Shown here: positions 49,172 to 57,421 of the stretch, piece by piece
Layout of the letters: the number at the start of each line of letters is the position of its first letter
Position numbering within the stretch: position 1 is the first letter of the stretch
Assembly: GCA_016617855.1 (NCBI GenBank)
Contig: JAECUM010000789.1
Span: 1-64,000, forward strand
Reading direction: 5' to 3'
Length of the DNA: 64,000 nt
Source: Megalonaias nervosa
Lineage: Eukaryota; Mollusca; Bivalvia; Unionida; Unionidae
The notes under the pieces: model-generated
The model's database searches: none
What the model was told of the DNA's origin: nothing
The model's input: only the letters and a program-made list of their open reading frames with translations
Program-made: the position numbers and the translations under genes

Positions 49172-49372
49172 CTATCCATCTGACCTCAATGGAAAATTAC
49201 TGGATACTGATTAACTGTCCATTTGACCTGAATGGAAAATTACTGGACACTGATTAACTGTCCATTTGACCTCAGTGGAAAATTACTGGCACTGATTAAC
49301 TGTCCATTTGACCTCAGTGGAAAATCACCGGCACTGATTAACTGTCCATTTGACCCCAGTGGAAAATTACTG
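49172..49372. repeat. 51-bp tandem repeat in E1
   Basis: There are four units of ATTTGACCTCAATGGAAAAT plus TACTGGACACTGATTAACTGTCC, with a few substitutions. The period of 51 is a multiple of three, so a 69-codon repetitive open frame results. It is probably not a gene. Confidence 0.85.
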
Positions 49373-50023
49373 GGCACTTTAGTTACATATAAACTTATCT
49401 CTACATACAGACGGGCCTTCTCTCTACGAACACATAGATGATTCTATGAACATGAAATATATAAAAATGGTGATGACGGGGGAATCTTGTCTACGTCCAA
49501 CAGATTTTGCACTGTCTCACAGGATTGTATTACTAATGTAGCGTGAATTTACTTCAATTTTTCAAAATTAATAAAATAATCGCACGTATGAATTATCGTT
49601 CGTTAAGGTCAAAGTACGTTAGAGCTAAAAATAACTCTACGTACTTGGTATATAAAACTGACGTGAGTTTAAGGTTATCAGAGTCAAAAGATGCATCAAT
49701 ATCACTCTCTGTTACAAATTGCTGCTTCACTAATAGCGATGCTTACAGAGAGCAGATAGATCACTAAATAATTAACGAAAAACGATATATATCGTGTCCG
49801 TGGAGACTGAAATACCTCGATTATATATAACATGTATTACAAGGGAGATAATCGTTTAATTTGCTCTGCAGAGAGACAGAGCAGAGTTATCGCGCTTCAT
49901 TATATAATCAATTACAGTGAAAAAAATAATTTTTATCTGCGTTTTGAGAGAAATGTATATAGAAACCTGCCAGGTGTTACAAATGTTGTGATGATTTAGA
50001 CCCTCACGGAGCAAGAAATCTGA

Positions 50024-50085
50024 CTAAAAAACAAGCAAAAATAACATAAAACAAGCAAAAATAACATAAAACAAGCAAATTTTCT
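50024..50085. repeat. 20-bp A-rich tandem repeat
   Basis: Three units of AAAACAAGCAAAAATAACAT lie about 100 bp downstream (E1 sense) of the structural cluster's last stop. Confidence 0.8.
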
Positions 50086-50187
50086 CAGATCTATAATATT
50101 TTCTGAATAATGCGCTGATTGCAAAAGAATTTATTCGCTAAACGAACAATGTTGGTGCGCTATCACATGTACATAAATACGACAACT

Positions 50188-51567
50188 CTACGAGTGTATA
50201 TACAAATTAATATTAAGATTCTCTCCTCGTAGATCCAAAATGTTTCCAGACTGGTCAGTAAGTTTGAAATTTATTCTCGACAATAACGGAATATGTACAC
50301 GTAGATAAACGGGATTAATTGGTTCAGATACAATTAACCAACCAGGCGGAGCTTGAGGACTGAATGTATATAATATATAACCTTGCTACGCAGTGCCACT
50401 GCTGTGGCTAGATTTCTCAAGGTCTACTTGATAACTGCCATCAGTTACATCACATACTAGATTGACTGCGATCGTTGATGTTATATTAACAATGCCTGGT
50501 GATATATGACGGCCTCCACCGTATAGATCGTTATTATGTTTAAGAATAACCGGTGGTGGGGCTATTTTTCTCCATGAATCACATATTCTTTTAAACTGTT
50601 CATCAATAAAATCATTAACTGATTTCTTTAGCTCTTCAGAGTTAAATCCGGGAATTATAAATGTTGGTAGTTGTTGTGCTGTTATTTTAAAATGTTTCAT
50701 AAATAACCTTGGTGCTGTACGATTATTTAAAAAATTCATAATAGTTTTATTGATAAGATCAAGGTCTGTTGCAACGGCGTTTAAATGATGTATTGTTTCG
50801 ATTATTTGTCGTTTCATATCCTCAGAATAATGTTGAGATATAGAAGAAAATAAATTTTCTAAATTATTATAATAATTTAGAAATTCGGTTTTTACATCAT
50901 TTGAATATGTTTTAAAGAAATCTTCATTAACGGGAAGATCTATATTTGCAATATCAGGTTCTGTAATATATTTCATTCTTAAATAGTCTTCATAATCTCG
51001 TTCAGTTTTTTGATATTCTGGTTGCTTTAAAAATATTCGTTTATCCGTTTTAAATTCCTCGATTTTTGGTTCAGGTGGTCCTTGATAAACTGGTGCAACA
51101 TCAGGCCATCCTAATACAGATCTAATCGAACTTTGATAGATGTCTACGAGATAATCAGGAGAATTTATTTCAATCACCGCTGATAATGTTGGTTCGTAAA
51201 CAGTAATCGCTATTTTGGATTCTTTTTCTGTAATGGATTTAATTCTGCGTTGAAATTCATTGTTGATCTGTTCTATTTCATAACTGCCAGTTGGAATACT
51301 AACTACTTGCCAATCAGGAGTTCCATCAGGTTTATTCTTATTTGCGAATACTAATGAATTATCTGGCTGTAGTCCACCAAATGGTTTTGATCTAATATTA
51401 GGCCAGCTATGATAAACCCGTAACTGTGCTAATGCTATTTCCTTTGCAGGAATTGCGGTTGGAAAGTTAACGCTAAATTCAGGATTGGTCGAACTTAATG
51501 AAACCATTGTAGTTTTTGACGGAGTCGTATTAGTGACGATCTGCTGAAGTAATTCCCTGTCTGTCAT
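50188..51567 (-). pseudogene. E1 penton/minor-capsid-like protein with in-frame TAG near the end
   Basis: The frame is 459 codons with one internal TAG at 50386-50388. Up to the stop it gives 393 residues. The remaining 65 codons (GYILYTFSP, PPGWLIVS, LLSRINFKLTD) are well conserved in E2 (59089-59349), where the matching codon is CAG. The N-terminal part (NPEFSVNFPTAIP, RVYHSWPNI, IPTGSYEIEQIN, SVLGW) resembles a protein widespread in invertebrate Polinton-like elements that I would place as the penton or vertex protein. That role is inference from its position in the cluster and size. The gene starts inside the preceding gene (38-bp overlap). The ATG at 51567 follows a run of ATAATA. Confidence 0.75.
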
Positions 51568-52066
51568 TATTATTATCGTTATTATTTAATTCGTCAAAAT
51601 CATTAGCGATCACCTTAAACGCATCATCATAGGTTTTCATCATCATCGCAAATTCAGTATCGGATATTTCACCATCACTAACGCATGAAGAAATATACAA
51701 GGATAGTTTAGAACATGCCTTTGTTACTGTATGTAATTTAATCATATAATCGTGCAATTTAGCATTTGTACAGGTATCTATCTTTTTAGCTATAATACCG
51801 AGAACACCAGCAATAGTCGTTGATGCTGAAACAATGATGGTTATAACAGCAGGTGCTGTCATCGTCAATGTTGATAATAATAATCCTGATCCAGCAATAA
51901 CAGCAGAAACTGAGTAAACAACTACATCGATGACAACTATACGCCTTTTGTATTTTTTTATTTTTATGTTATAATAATTAATAAAATCCTTTAGTTTAGA
52001 CAGACGTTCATATACTTGATTGTATCTGTAACGTTGAACGTCAATGCAAGACTGAGGTTGATCCAT
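51530..52066 (-). CDS. E1 two-helix membrane protein
   Basis: At 178 residues, it has an N-terminal coiled-coil-like basic stretch (residues 12-42), then two hydrophobic helices (about 43-65 and 70-94) separated by a short turn, then an amphipathic helical part and an Asn/Asp-rich tail. It is likely a virion or host-membrane protein, perhaps an internal or fusion-linked component, but no family is recognised. It begins 10 bp after the fibre gene's stop and overlaps the penton-like gene. E2's copy of this very gene is the E1 insertion target. Confidence 0.72.
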   Translation of the reverse strand: MDQPQSCIDVQRYRYNQVYERLSKLKDFINYYNIKIKKYKRRIVVIDVVVYSVSAVIAGSGLLLSTLTMTAPAVITIIVSASTTIAGVLGIIAKKIDTCTNAKLHDYMIKLHTVTKACSKLSLYISSCVSDGEISDTEFAMMMKTYDDAFKVIANDFDELNNNDNNNDRQGITSADRH

Positions 52067-52076
52067 TATTGTTATA

Positions 52077-53177
52077 TTAAGTGACTAATTGTGGTGTTTC
52101 AGCTACAAATTCCAAACACCACCAGTAAGACGTTGCGGTTATTGTTTGATCATCTGCTTCCAGTAAAAATATTTCTTCAGCATCTTTATTTAACACTATA
52201 GATACAACTCCAGAGAAAGCATCAGTTGAATGACGCCATGGAAATGTTGTAGTATAAATTTTAAACTTTGCAGCGCTAAAGATAGACAGTCTATACACAC
52301 CAGTAACTTTTGCGGTATATTTAATAGTGTTATTTTGCTGTGACCATGTTGTTAATCCTGATGCTACTGTGTACACGACATTGACGATCTGATTGTGAGG
52401 AATTTTAATCAGATTAGTTTTTTGAATAATATTAGGTATTCCACTAACAATATCATTGAGTTTCATGTTAACGTCGGCTAGTTTTATGTCAGCGGTTGGT
52501 GGATCACCAATAAAATCTTTTATGGATTTGTTTATGTTTCTACGAAAATTTAAAAAAGTTTGTACGTGATTAGTAAAAGTACCATTGAGTGTGGTCATTT
52601 CGTCATTGATTGTTTTTAGCGAAGTTGTCGTAGGAATGTTGCTATCGTCTACATATTTCTTCATTGCAGCGTCAAAATCTGATTCTGGTGTTCTAAGATT
52701 ATTAATACCATTATTATTCATGTTGAGCAATGCACGCATTATACCACCGTTGACTGATACGTACTTAGATTCTTGATCGTCGACATATTTTTCTGTTGCG
52801 GCGTCTGTATCTACGGTTGAATTTCCAAGGTCTATAATTTTATTTCGATTCATGATAATGCGACCCCTGAATGAATCACTAGCTCGCTTGATAAAATCGT
52901 TAACTGACTTACCAGAATCTTGTATTTTACCCTGATCGGAGAAAATAACGATATTATTAACAACTGCGGTAGGAATTCGTACGATTACATCTGTCAGTTG
53001 TATGTTACTCGTTTTTAATCGTCCTTGTTTATCCTGAAAGACAACAACTTCATTTTGATCCACACTTGTAATATTTAATAAAGCGTCAATCTCATTTCTG
53101 AGTTGATCAAGAGTTGCGTATTTAGATAAATCAACTTGCTTCTGAGCTTTGCGAGATCTTCCGTAAATATCTACCAT
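52077..53177 (-). CDS. E1 fibre-like attachment protein with phage-type shaft repeats
   Basis: At 366 residues, the N-terminus (MVDIYGRSRK, DLSKYATLDQL) is followed by two copies of a shaft module: GRIIMNRNKIIDLGNSTVDT with DAATEKYVDD (residues 105-134), and MNNNGINNLRTPESDFDAAM with KKYVDD (153-177). The pattern M-x-G/N-N-K-I-x-x-L...DAATKKYVD is a hallmark of trimeric bacteriophage tail-fibre shafts. A helical linker (180-245) and a C-terminal domain of beta character (255-366, with TTWSQQNNTIKYTA, GVYRLSIFSAAKF) follow, presumably the receptor-binding head. It lies 8 bp after the protease gene. Assigning it to host attachment is inference from architecture. Confidence 0.78.
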   Translation of the reverse strand: MVDIYGRSRKAQKQVDLSKYATLDQLRNEIDALLNITSVDQNEVVVFQDKQGRLKTSNIQLTDVIVRIPTAVVNNIVIFSDQGKIQDSGKSVNDFIKRASDSFRGRIIMNRNKIIDLGNSTVDTDAATEKYVDDQESKYVSVNGGIMRALLNMNNNGINNLRTPESDFDAAMKKYVDDSNIPTTTSLKTINDEMTTLNGTFTNHVQTFLNFRRNINKSIKDFIGDPPTADIKLADVNMKLNDIVSGIPNIIQKTNLIKIPHNQIVNVVYTVASGLTTWSQQNNTIKYTAKVTGVYRLSIFSAAKFKIYTTTFPWRHSTDAFSGVVSIVLNKDAEEIFLLEADDQTITATSYWWCLEFVAETPQLVT

Positions 53178-53185
53178 TATATTTA

Positions 53186-53596
53186 TTAGTATCCGTTTAA
53201 ATGTGACAATGTGGTATATTCATGCACGACTTTATGAGGTGGTTTTGTTGATTTTGATATAGCATCAAGTACATTAAGTACTTCACGACCACATATTGGT
53301 GGATCAGCTAGTGTTTGTGTTGGTAACCTTGAATACCAAATTGGAGCAATAATATTGCTGACATAATGAAAAAATTCCTTAGGTGGCGCTAATCCATATG
53401 AATCGAAATAAATAATTCCACGTGGATCAATTGCATATCCAACCCAATGCGTGTTTGGTCCAGAGTTTTTATCGAGATTAATAATACCAGTTTCAATATT
53501 ATTCGGTTGTTTTGGTAATTGATCACGCATAAAAACACCTCTGAAGTTTTTTATTTTTAGTTTTTTAGCAGCATTAAGTAAATCAAAATTGGACAT
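53186..53596 (-). CDS. E1 adenain-like cysteine protease (capsid maturation)
   Basis: At 136 residues from MSNFDLL, this start is shared with E2. The triad-like residues are H50 (NTHWVGYAID), D65 (YFDSYG) and C102 (PPICGRE), with Q94 eight residues before the Cys as a candidate oxyanion residue. This is the layout of adenovirus protease (C5/ULP-like, about 204 residues), in a compact form. The open frame reaches back to 53689 through a 42-bp tandem repeat that also supplies two upstream ATGs (MVRKRSKTSRD twice). E2 lacks that repeat, so I take the internal start. It would cleave capsid and minor-capsid precursors. Confidence 0.85.
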   Translation of the reverse strand: MSNFDLLNAAKKLKIKNFRGVFMRDQLPKQPNNIETGIINLDKNSGPNTHWVGYAIDPRGIIYFDSYGLAPPKEFFHYVSNIIAPIWYSRLPTQTLADPPICGREVLNVLDAISKSTKPPHKVVHEYTTLSHLNGY

Positions 53597-53612
53597 AGGC
53601 GATATCAGTAAA

Positions 53613-53727
53613 CTGTCCCGGGAAGTCTTAGACCTTTTCCGTACCATGAATATGGGGTCCCGGGAAGTCTTAGACCTTTTCCGTACCATGAATATGGGGT
53701 CCCTGGTAATCTTAGACCTCTTCCCTA
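53613..53727. repeat. 42-bp tandem repeat upstream of the E1 protease
   Basis: Nearly three units of GTCCCGGGAAGTCTTAGACC plus TTTTCCGTACCATGAATATGGG: two perfect (about 53617-53658, 53659-53700) and one partial, diverged unit that overlaps the end of the next gene. The period is a multiple of three and adds repeated N-terminal codons to the protease frame. It is absent from E2. Confidence 0.88.
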
Positions 53728-54105
53728 TTTTTTGATTCCCTGTCCGGTTGCTTTCTTTAATGCCATTCCAGCAGCGGTTCCAACAGCACCTAATGCAGCT
53801 GCTTTTGCAACAGCTGGGGCTGCAGCGGCTATTAATGCTGGTATAGCTGCGAGAAGTGGAAATATACCACCTGTCTTAGCAATATCTTTGATAGCTCCCG
53901 CAGAAAGATTACGTTTTATACCTTTATTTGATTTTTTAGCTTCATTGAAGTTTCTGAATTGACGCTCGGTCAAGGATAATTTATTTGAACCGCTCATCTG
54001 TTCTCGCTTTAGCGATATTTTTATTCCACAGTTATTTTTTGATGCTGATTGTAGCCTTTTAATCTGACCAGGAGTCAGGGTAATACTAGCGTGATGATAT
54101 GACAT
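53725..54105 (-). CDS. E1 small minor-capsid-like protein with hydrophobic tail
   Basis: At 126 residues, the N-terminal half is basic and polar (SITLTPGQIKRLQS, KISLKREQM, LTERQFRNFNEAKK). After a GGIFPLLAAIPAL motif, an Ala-rich hydrophobic stretch (residues 85-115) precedes a basic tip (KKATGQGIKK). Proteins with a GG-x-LPLL tail recur next to capsid genes of Polinton-like elements, and I take it as a cement or core protein like adenovirus pX/pVI in style. No catalytic role is expected. Its ATG follows ATAATAATTATA. E2 keeps a broken copy. Confidence 0.75.
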   Translation of the reverse strand: MSYHHASITLTPGQIKRLQSASKNNCGIKISLKREQMSGSNKLSLTERQFRNFNEAKKSNKGIKRNLSAGAIKDIAKTGGIFPLLAAIPALIAAAAPAVAKAAALGAVGTAAGMALKKATGQGIKK

Positions 54106-54143
54106 TATAATTATTATCCTGATTTTAAATCAAGGTGATCTAA

Positions 54144-55487
54144 TTACATGTTTTCTACTGGAGCATCAACGACTCTCATGCGACCACCAACACCTTCAAG
54201 TAACATTGATTTATCGCTGAGTATAACGGCTATTGCTCTGTAACCACCAGCGGGCAGTCGAAATACACGAGCTCGAAAGTGTATATCAACGACAGATTGT
54301 CTGAATAAATCTAAGTGTTCTAGTGAAAAGTAATATATTGGATACAGTGTTGTAAAATCACGCTGAGATATCTGTAACCCAGAATCAACATTCTGATCAC
54401 GCCCCATGAACGTCATCAGACGATGATATGCACATGCAACATGATTATTTTCAAAATTTAGCAACACTTCTTCGGAAGGTTCTTGGTGTCCATTTATCCT
54501 CAAAGAAACTTCACTAACTCCAAGCGTATCAAACACCATTGGATTTCGTTCTTGTGAGTTTACTCTGACATTTTCCTGAAACGCAATAAATATATGTCGT
54601 GGTACTGACACTCCCTGCTGTGATGCTATCTGCCATGTAAATAAACCAGCAACAGCACCTTGAATACTATCTGTGGTCATAGTCAACCATGACAACATTG
54701 ATTTACCACCACTGTCCATAAAAGAAAGTAATCGTTGTTCTTCGGTAATCGATGGGGTCATTGTTGGCATCCACAACGAAAGTTTTGTCAGTATTACTTT
54801 ACCTACAGCAACTGCAGCATCACGCCATATTGCATCATTGTCGGTGGCTTTTCTAACAAGTACCACTGTATGTTTAGCGCCAAATATAACCTTCCTAACA
54901 TTTCTGCAGAATCCAAAAATATGTGACAGTGGAATCACACATGAAAATTCTTCATCACCGTTTAACATTGTTCGACGTGATGCGAATCCCAAGTTGAAGT
55001 TTTCATTCATTGATGCAACTTCAGTTTCAGCTGCATTTAGTGTTACGTTTCTGTTTTCTGGATGATCAGTTGTATCCTTTGCAAACATCATTGATGGACC
55101 AGCTGACCTTGAGTAATCATCGCTGTATCTTGCAAGACCAAGTATTGTCGTGGCAACGTCCACGTTTTCCAGGCATGATTCAATATTCTTTCCGTCAATG
55201 ATATATATGGCACTGTTAAATAAAGCCATGACACCGTTGTTAACAAAACCAACTCGATCACCAATTCCGTATGCGTTATTATCTGCTCGTAAGAGTCTAC
55301 CTTCTACTTCAATAAATGCTTCAGCGGGTAAGAAATACCTACTTGTATCCTAAACTTGAAGTTCAATTCGTCCACGCTGATCTGGAATTCGAGCGTCATA
55401 AGAATAATATTGATAATCACGCACAGACTCATCTTTGAGTACTGGTGCGTCCATGTCAAATGCTGGATCAGATATACGTTTGAACAT
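54144..55487 (-). pseudogene. E1 candidate major capsid protein with in-frame TAG at codon 46
   Basis: The frame from 55487 is 447 codons, with a TAG at 55350-55352 (E2 has CAG there). The long open part (55229-54144, 361 residues) contains IPLSHIFGFCRNVRKVIFGA with KHTVVLV, GKVILTKLSLWMP, RINGHQEPSEEVL and the C-terminal VGGRMRVVDAPVENM. The N-terminal piece reads MFKRISDPAFDMDAPVL, DYQYYSYDAR. This is a conserved family in invertebrate Polinton-like elements. Its place in the cluster, size and relative abundance of beta-type segments suggest a double jelly-roll capsid protein, which I infer without structural proof. Without the first 46 codons translation could restart at 55229, but E2 shows that the upstream codons belong to the protein. 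Confidence 0.75.
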
Positions 55488-55501
55488 CTTTATTATAATT
55501 A

Positions 55502-55975
55502 TTATCGTCTAAAACGAAGACCACTCCGAGAAGTGAGACCACTTCCTGCTATCAGACTAGCGGTTATATATTTTTCTTTTTCTGATAATCGTACATCAGC
55601 CAACTCTGCTAGTTTTTGATTAGCAGCTTGATTTATTATTTTACTAATATTTGCAGGCATTACGTCGGTGCTAGATAATTTTACAGGTTGTGGTCGGACC
55701 GCAGGTCTGCGTATTAATCGTGTTAGTCTATCCTTGATCGCTGAAAACGCTTTACTAGCGAGATTACCAACAGCACCAATACCTTTTTCACGAACAACAT
55801 CAATAGCTTTCATCCCCAGTTGCTTTGCAATCGGTATTGCTTTTGGGGCTATCCTTCTAAGAAGACCCTGAACAATATCGCCTAGTCCATCTCCGTAGGT
55901 TGTTTTGTATACTGGTAATCGTGAGTTTATTACCCTGACCATGGTTGGCCCATGTTGAGTACTATGTACGATCAT
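55502..55975 (-). CDS. E1 basic minor-capsid-like protein
   Basis: At 157 residues, a short N-terminus (MIVHSTQHGPTMVRVINSRL without much charge) is followed by GDGLGDIVQGLLRRIAPKAI, an amphipathic-helix-like stretch and a long Arg/Lys-rich middle (IKDRLTRLIRRPAVRPQP). It ends in RSGLRFRR. The amphipathic helix with a basic body recalls minor capsid proteins that lie inside adenovirus-type shells, but I found no strict family match. It lies between the Pro/Gln-rich gene (32 bp) and the capsid gene (14 bp). Its ATG follows CTATAATAAA. E2 has the same gene, broken. Confidence 0.72.
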   Translation of the reverse strand: MIVHSTQHGPTMVRVINSRLPVYKTTYGDGLGDIVQGLLRRIAPKAIPIAKQLGMKAIDVVREKGIGAVGNLASKAFSAIKDRLTRLIRRPAVRPQPVKLSSTDVMPANISKIINQAANQKLAELADVRLSEKEKYITASLIAGSGLTSRSGLRFRR

Positions 55976-56007
55976 TTTATTATAGTAGCTGTTATTTAAT
56001 TACATAC

Positions 56008-57132
56008 TCAGTCACTATGGTAGTCATCGGCGAATTCATTAATGAGGGATCGATATACATTAATATCCATAATTCCACCTGTAAATAATCGTTGACAAAT
56101 ATCAGCTGCTTCATTAATGATTTCTGGGGAATTATTACCAGCTCGTTTTCCTCCAATGAGGATTTCTAGTCGATCAACATCAGCAAGAACGTTATTGGGG
56201 CAAGTAATAAGGCCACTTCCTAAACCACTTCCAGTTGCGCCAGGATCTTGATATTCTTCTTCCTCACCAGGTTCTTCTTTTGGTTTCGGTGATACTTTTG
56301 GTGATCTTAGAAAATCACGAAATGATTCTTTGAGCGTTCTTTTTTCTTGTTTTTTTTTTCCTCGTTTTTTTTCTTGTTTTTTTTCTTGTTTTTGTTGTCG
56401 TTGTAGCTCTTGTTGCTGTAGTAGCTCTTGTTGTTGTTGTAGCTCTTGTTGCTGTAGTAGTGGTTGTAGTCGTGGTAGTGGTTGTTGTGGTGATGGTAAT
56501 TTAAGTTTTGGTGATGATGGTGGTGATAGTTCAAATTGTGGTAGTTGTGATAATCGTTTACTTCGTTCAACCTCTTCTATATATCTATGTACATCCTCAT
56601 CAAATCTGTTAAAATTTATAATATCTTCATTAGATCTGATTTCTGGAATACCAGTAGAGACGCGATATACATCCCTGATCCAACTGGCAGAGCTTAATGA
56701 TTTAATATATTCTGGTTTTACATATTTTTCTCTTTCATAATATCCAAACGCGGCAATATCAAATAATTGGGTTGGGTTCCTGGTAGCAGCAATACCTTCA
56801 GGCGTAAATTTATCAATTATCTTAGTTCTGGTTCTTGGTGGTTGTGGTTGTGGTGGTGGTTGTGGTGGTGGTTGAGCTGCTTGAATATGACCAGCAATAT
56901 CAACAGGCAATGTTTCAAGAGCTCTCTGTGTTGCCTCAGCTGCTGTAACAATTTTCTTTGTTGGTTCGACAATCGGCTTAAATAACTGTTCTGCACCTTC
57001 TGCAAATTCCACCTGAGACTCTTGACGAGATTGTAGTTGTTGCTTGACTAAATTACGGACGGGTAAATATTTTCTAATTGCTTGAAGTCGCTCTCGAGCT
57101 AATCTAGCTGAATGTGGTTCTCCAATGCTCAT
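56008..57132 (-). CDS. E1 Pro/Gln-rich, highly charged structural protein
   Basis: At 374 residues, this is the first gene from the right end, starting 24 bp inside the terminal repeat's inner edge. The N-terminal 75 residues are basic and helical (RLARERLQAIRKYLP, EQLFKPIVEPTKKIV). Then comes a PPPQPPPQPQ run (about 88-97) and a conserved block (KIIDKFTPEGIAA, FGYYEREKYVKPEY). A Gln/Leu run (about 220-250) and a Lys/Glu run (about 250-275) follow, then a conserved C-terminal part (NNVLADVDRLEILIGGKRAG). I recognise no enzyme domain. The order next to minor-capsid genes suggests a virion or scaffold protein. The low-complexity block produces several false open frames on the + strand. Confidence 0.72.
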   Translation of the reverse strand: MSIGEPHSARLARERLQAIRKYLPVRNLVKQQLQSRQESQVEFAEGAEQLFKPIVEPTKKIVTAAEATQRALETLPVDIAGHIQAAQPPPQPPPQPQPPRTRTKIIDKFTPEGIAATRNPTQLFDIAAFGYYEREKYVKPEYIKSLSSASWIRDVYRVSTGIPEIRSNEDIINFNRFDEDVHRYIEEVERSKRLSQLPQFELSPPSSPKLKLPSPQQPLPRLQPLLQQQELQQQQELLQQQELQRQQKQEKKQEKKRGKKKQEKRTLKESFRDFLRSPKVSPKPKEEPGEEEEYQDPGATGSGLGSGLITCPNNVLADVDRLEILIGGKRAGNNSPEIINEAADICQRLFTGGIMDINVYRSLINEFADDYHSD

Positions 57133-57155
57133 TTGTTAATATTTATAATAGTTGT

Positions 57156-57421
57156 TTAATTTATAGCAGCAGAGAGGGTGGACGACAAAAATTGAGTGAC
57201 CCGGTAAGTAAACTAAACGCATTATAACAAAAGTCAAAAATAAAATAACAAAAATGAGCTAACCCAAACGATTTATTATCCGTTTTTCAAACTATATGGT
57301 AATAATAAAAGTTAGGAGGTTCGGTTTAGCGTTATTGACCTTATTTTTCAGCCCCTGTAGGAACCTTTATTTTTGTAAAATAAGGTCAGGAAAAAGTTGT
57401 AGGTCCAGCCTCTCTGCTGCT
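57156..57421. repeat. E1 right terminal inverted repeat
   Basis: This is the reverse complement of 41840-42118, ending CCTCTCTGCTGCT at 57421 and with AGCAGCAGAGAGGG at its inner edge (57165). It lacks about 13 bp found in the left copy. Near-identity of the two copies shows a recent insertion or ongoing homogenisation. Confidence 0.95.

Larger units (their letters stand above)
48933..50187. other. E1 non-coding spacer with repeats
   Basis: This 1.25-kb gap separates the replication and structural halves of E1. It holds an AT-rich stretch, a hairpin (49069-49100), a 51-bp tandem repeat (about 49172-49372), a small self-complementary motif around CTCTGCAGAGAGACAGAGCAG (near 49865) and a 20-bp repeat (50024-50085). 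A 74-codon open frame at 49543-49767 has no support. The position and repeat content would suit a replication or packaging control region, but that is inference. In E2 the matching gap (59350-60589) is also repeat-rich. Confidence 0.5.
41840..57421 (-). mobile_element. Inner, complete Polinton-like viral element E1 (15.6 kb)
   Basis: E1 is bounded by inverted terminal repeats of about 270 bp and a 5-bp target duplication. It encodes an rve integrase, a family-B polymerase fused to a helicase and HNH domain, a packaging ATPase, an adenain-like protease, capsid-type proteins, a fibre and a PLA2-domain protein. Integrase, PolB, ATPase and protease are the hallmark set of Polinton/Maverick and adintovirus-type elements. 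The terminal repeats differ by only a couple of substitutions and one indel of about 13 bp, so the insertion is young. Several frames are broken (listed gene by gene), so this copy is probably not autonomous as sequenced. Confidence 0.93.

Noticed and set aside
49543..49767. 74-codon open frame in the E1 spacer
   Set aside because: No homologue in E2, no domain, and no leader motif like those of the other E1 genes.
54144..55229. Capsid gene starting at 55229 as an intact gene
   Set aside because: E2 has the upstream codons in the same frame and conserved in protein sequence, so 55487 is the better start and the TAG at 55350 is a real interruption.
56307..56740. Cys-rich and Asn/His-rich frames opposite or overlapping the Pro/Gln-rich gene
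   Set aside because: They are shadow frames of the CAG/CAA-rich coding strand. E2 does not conserve them.
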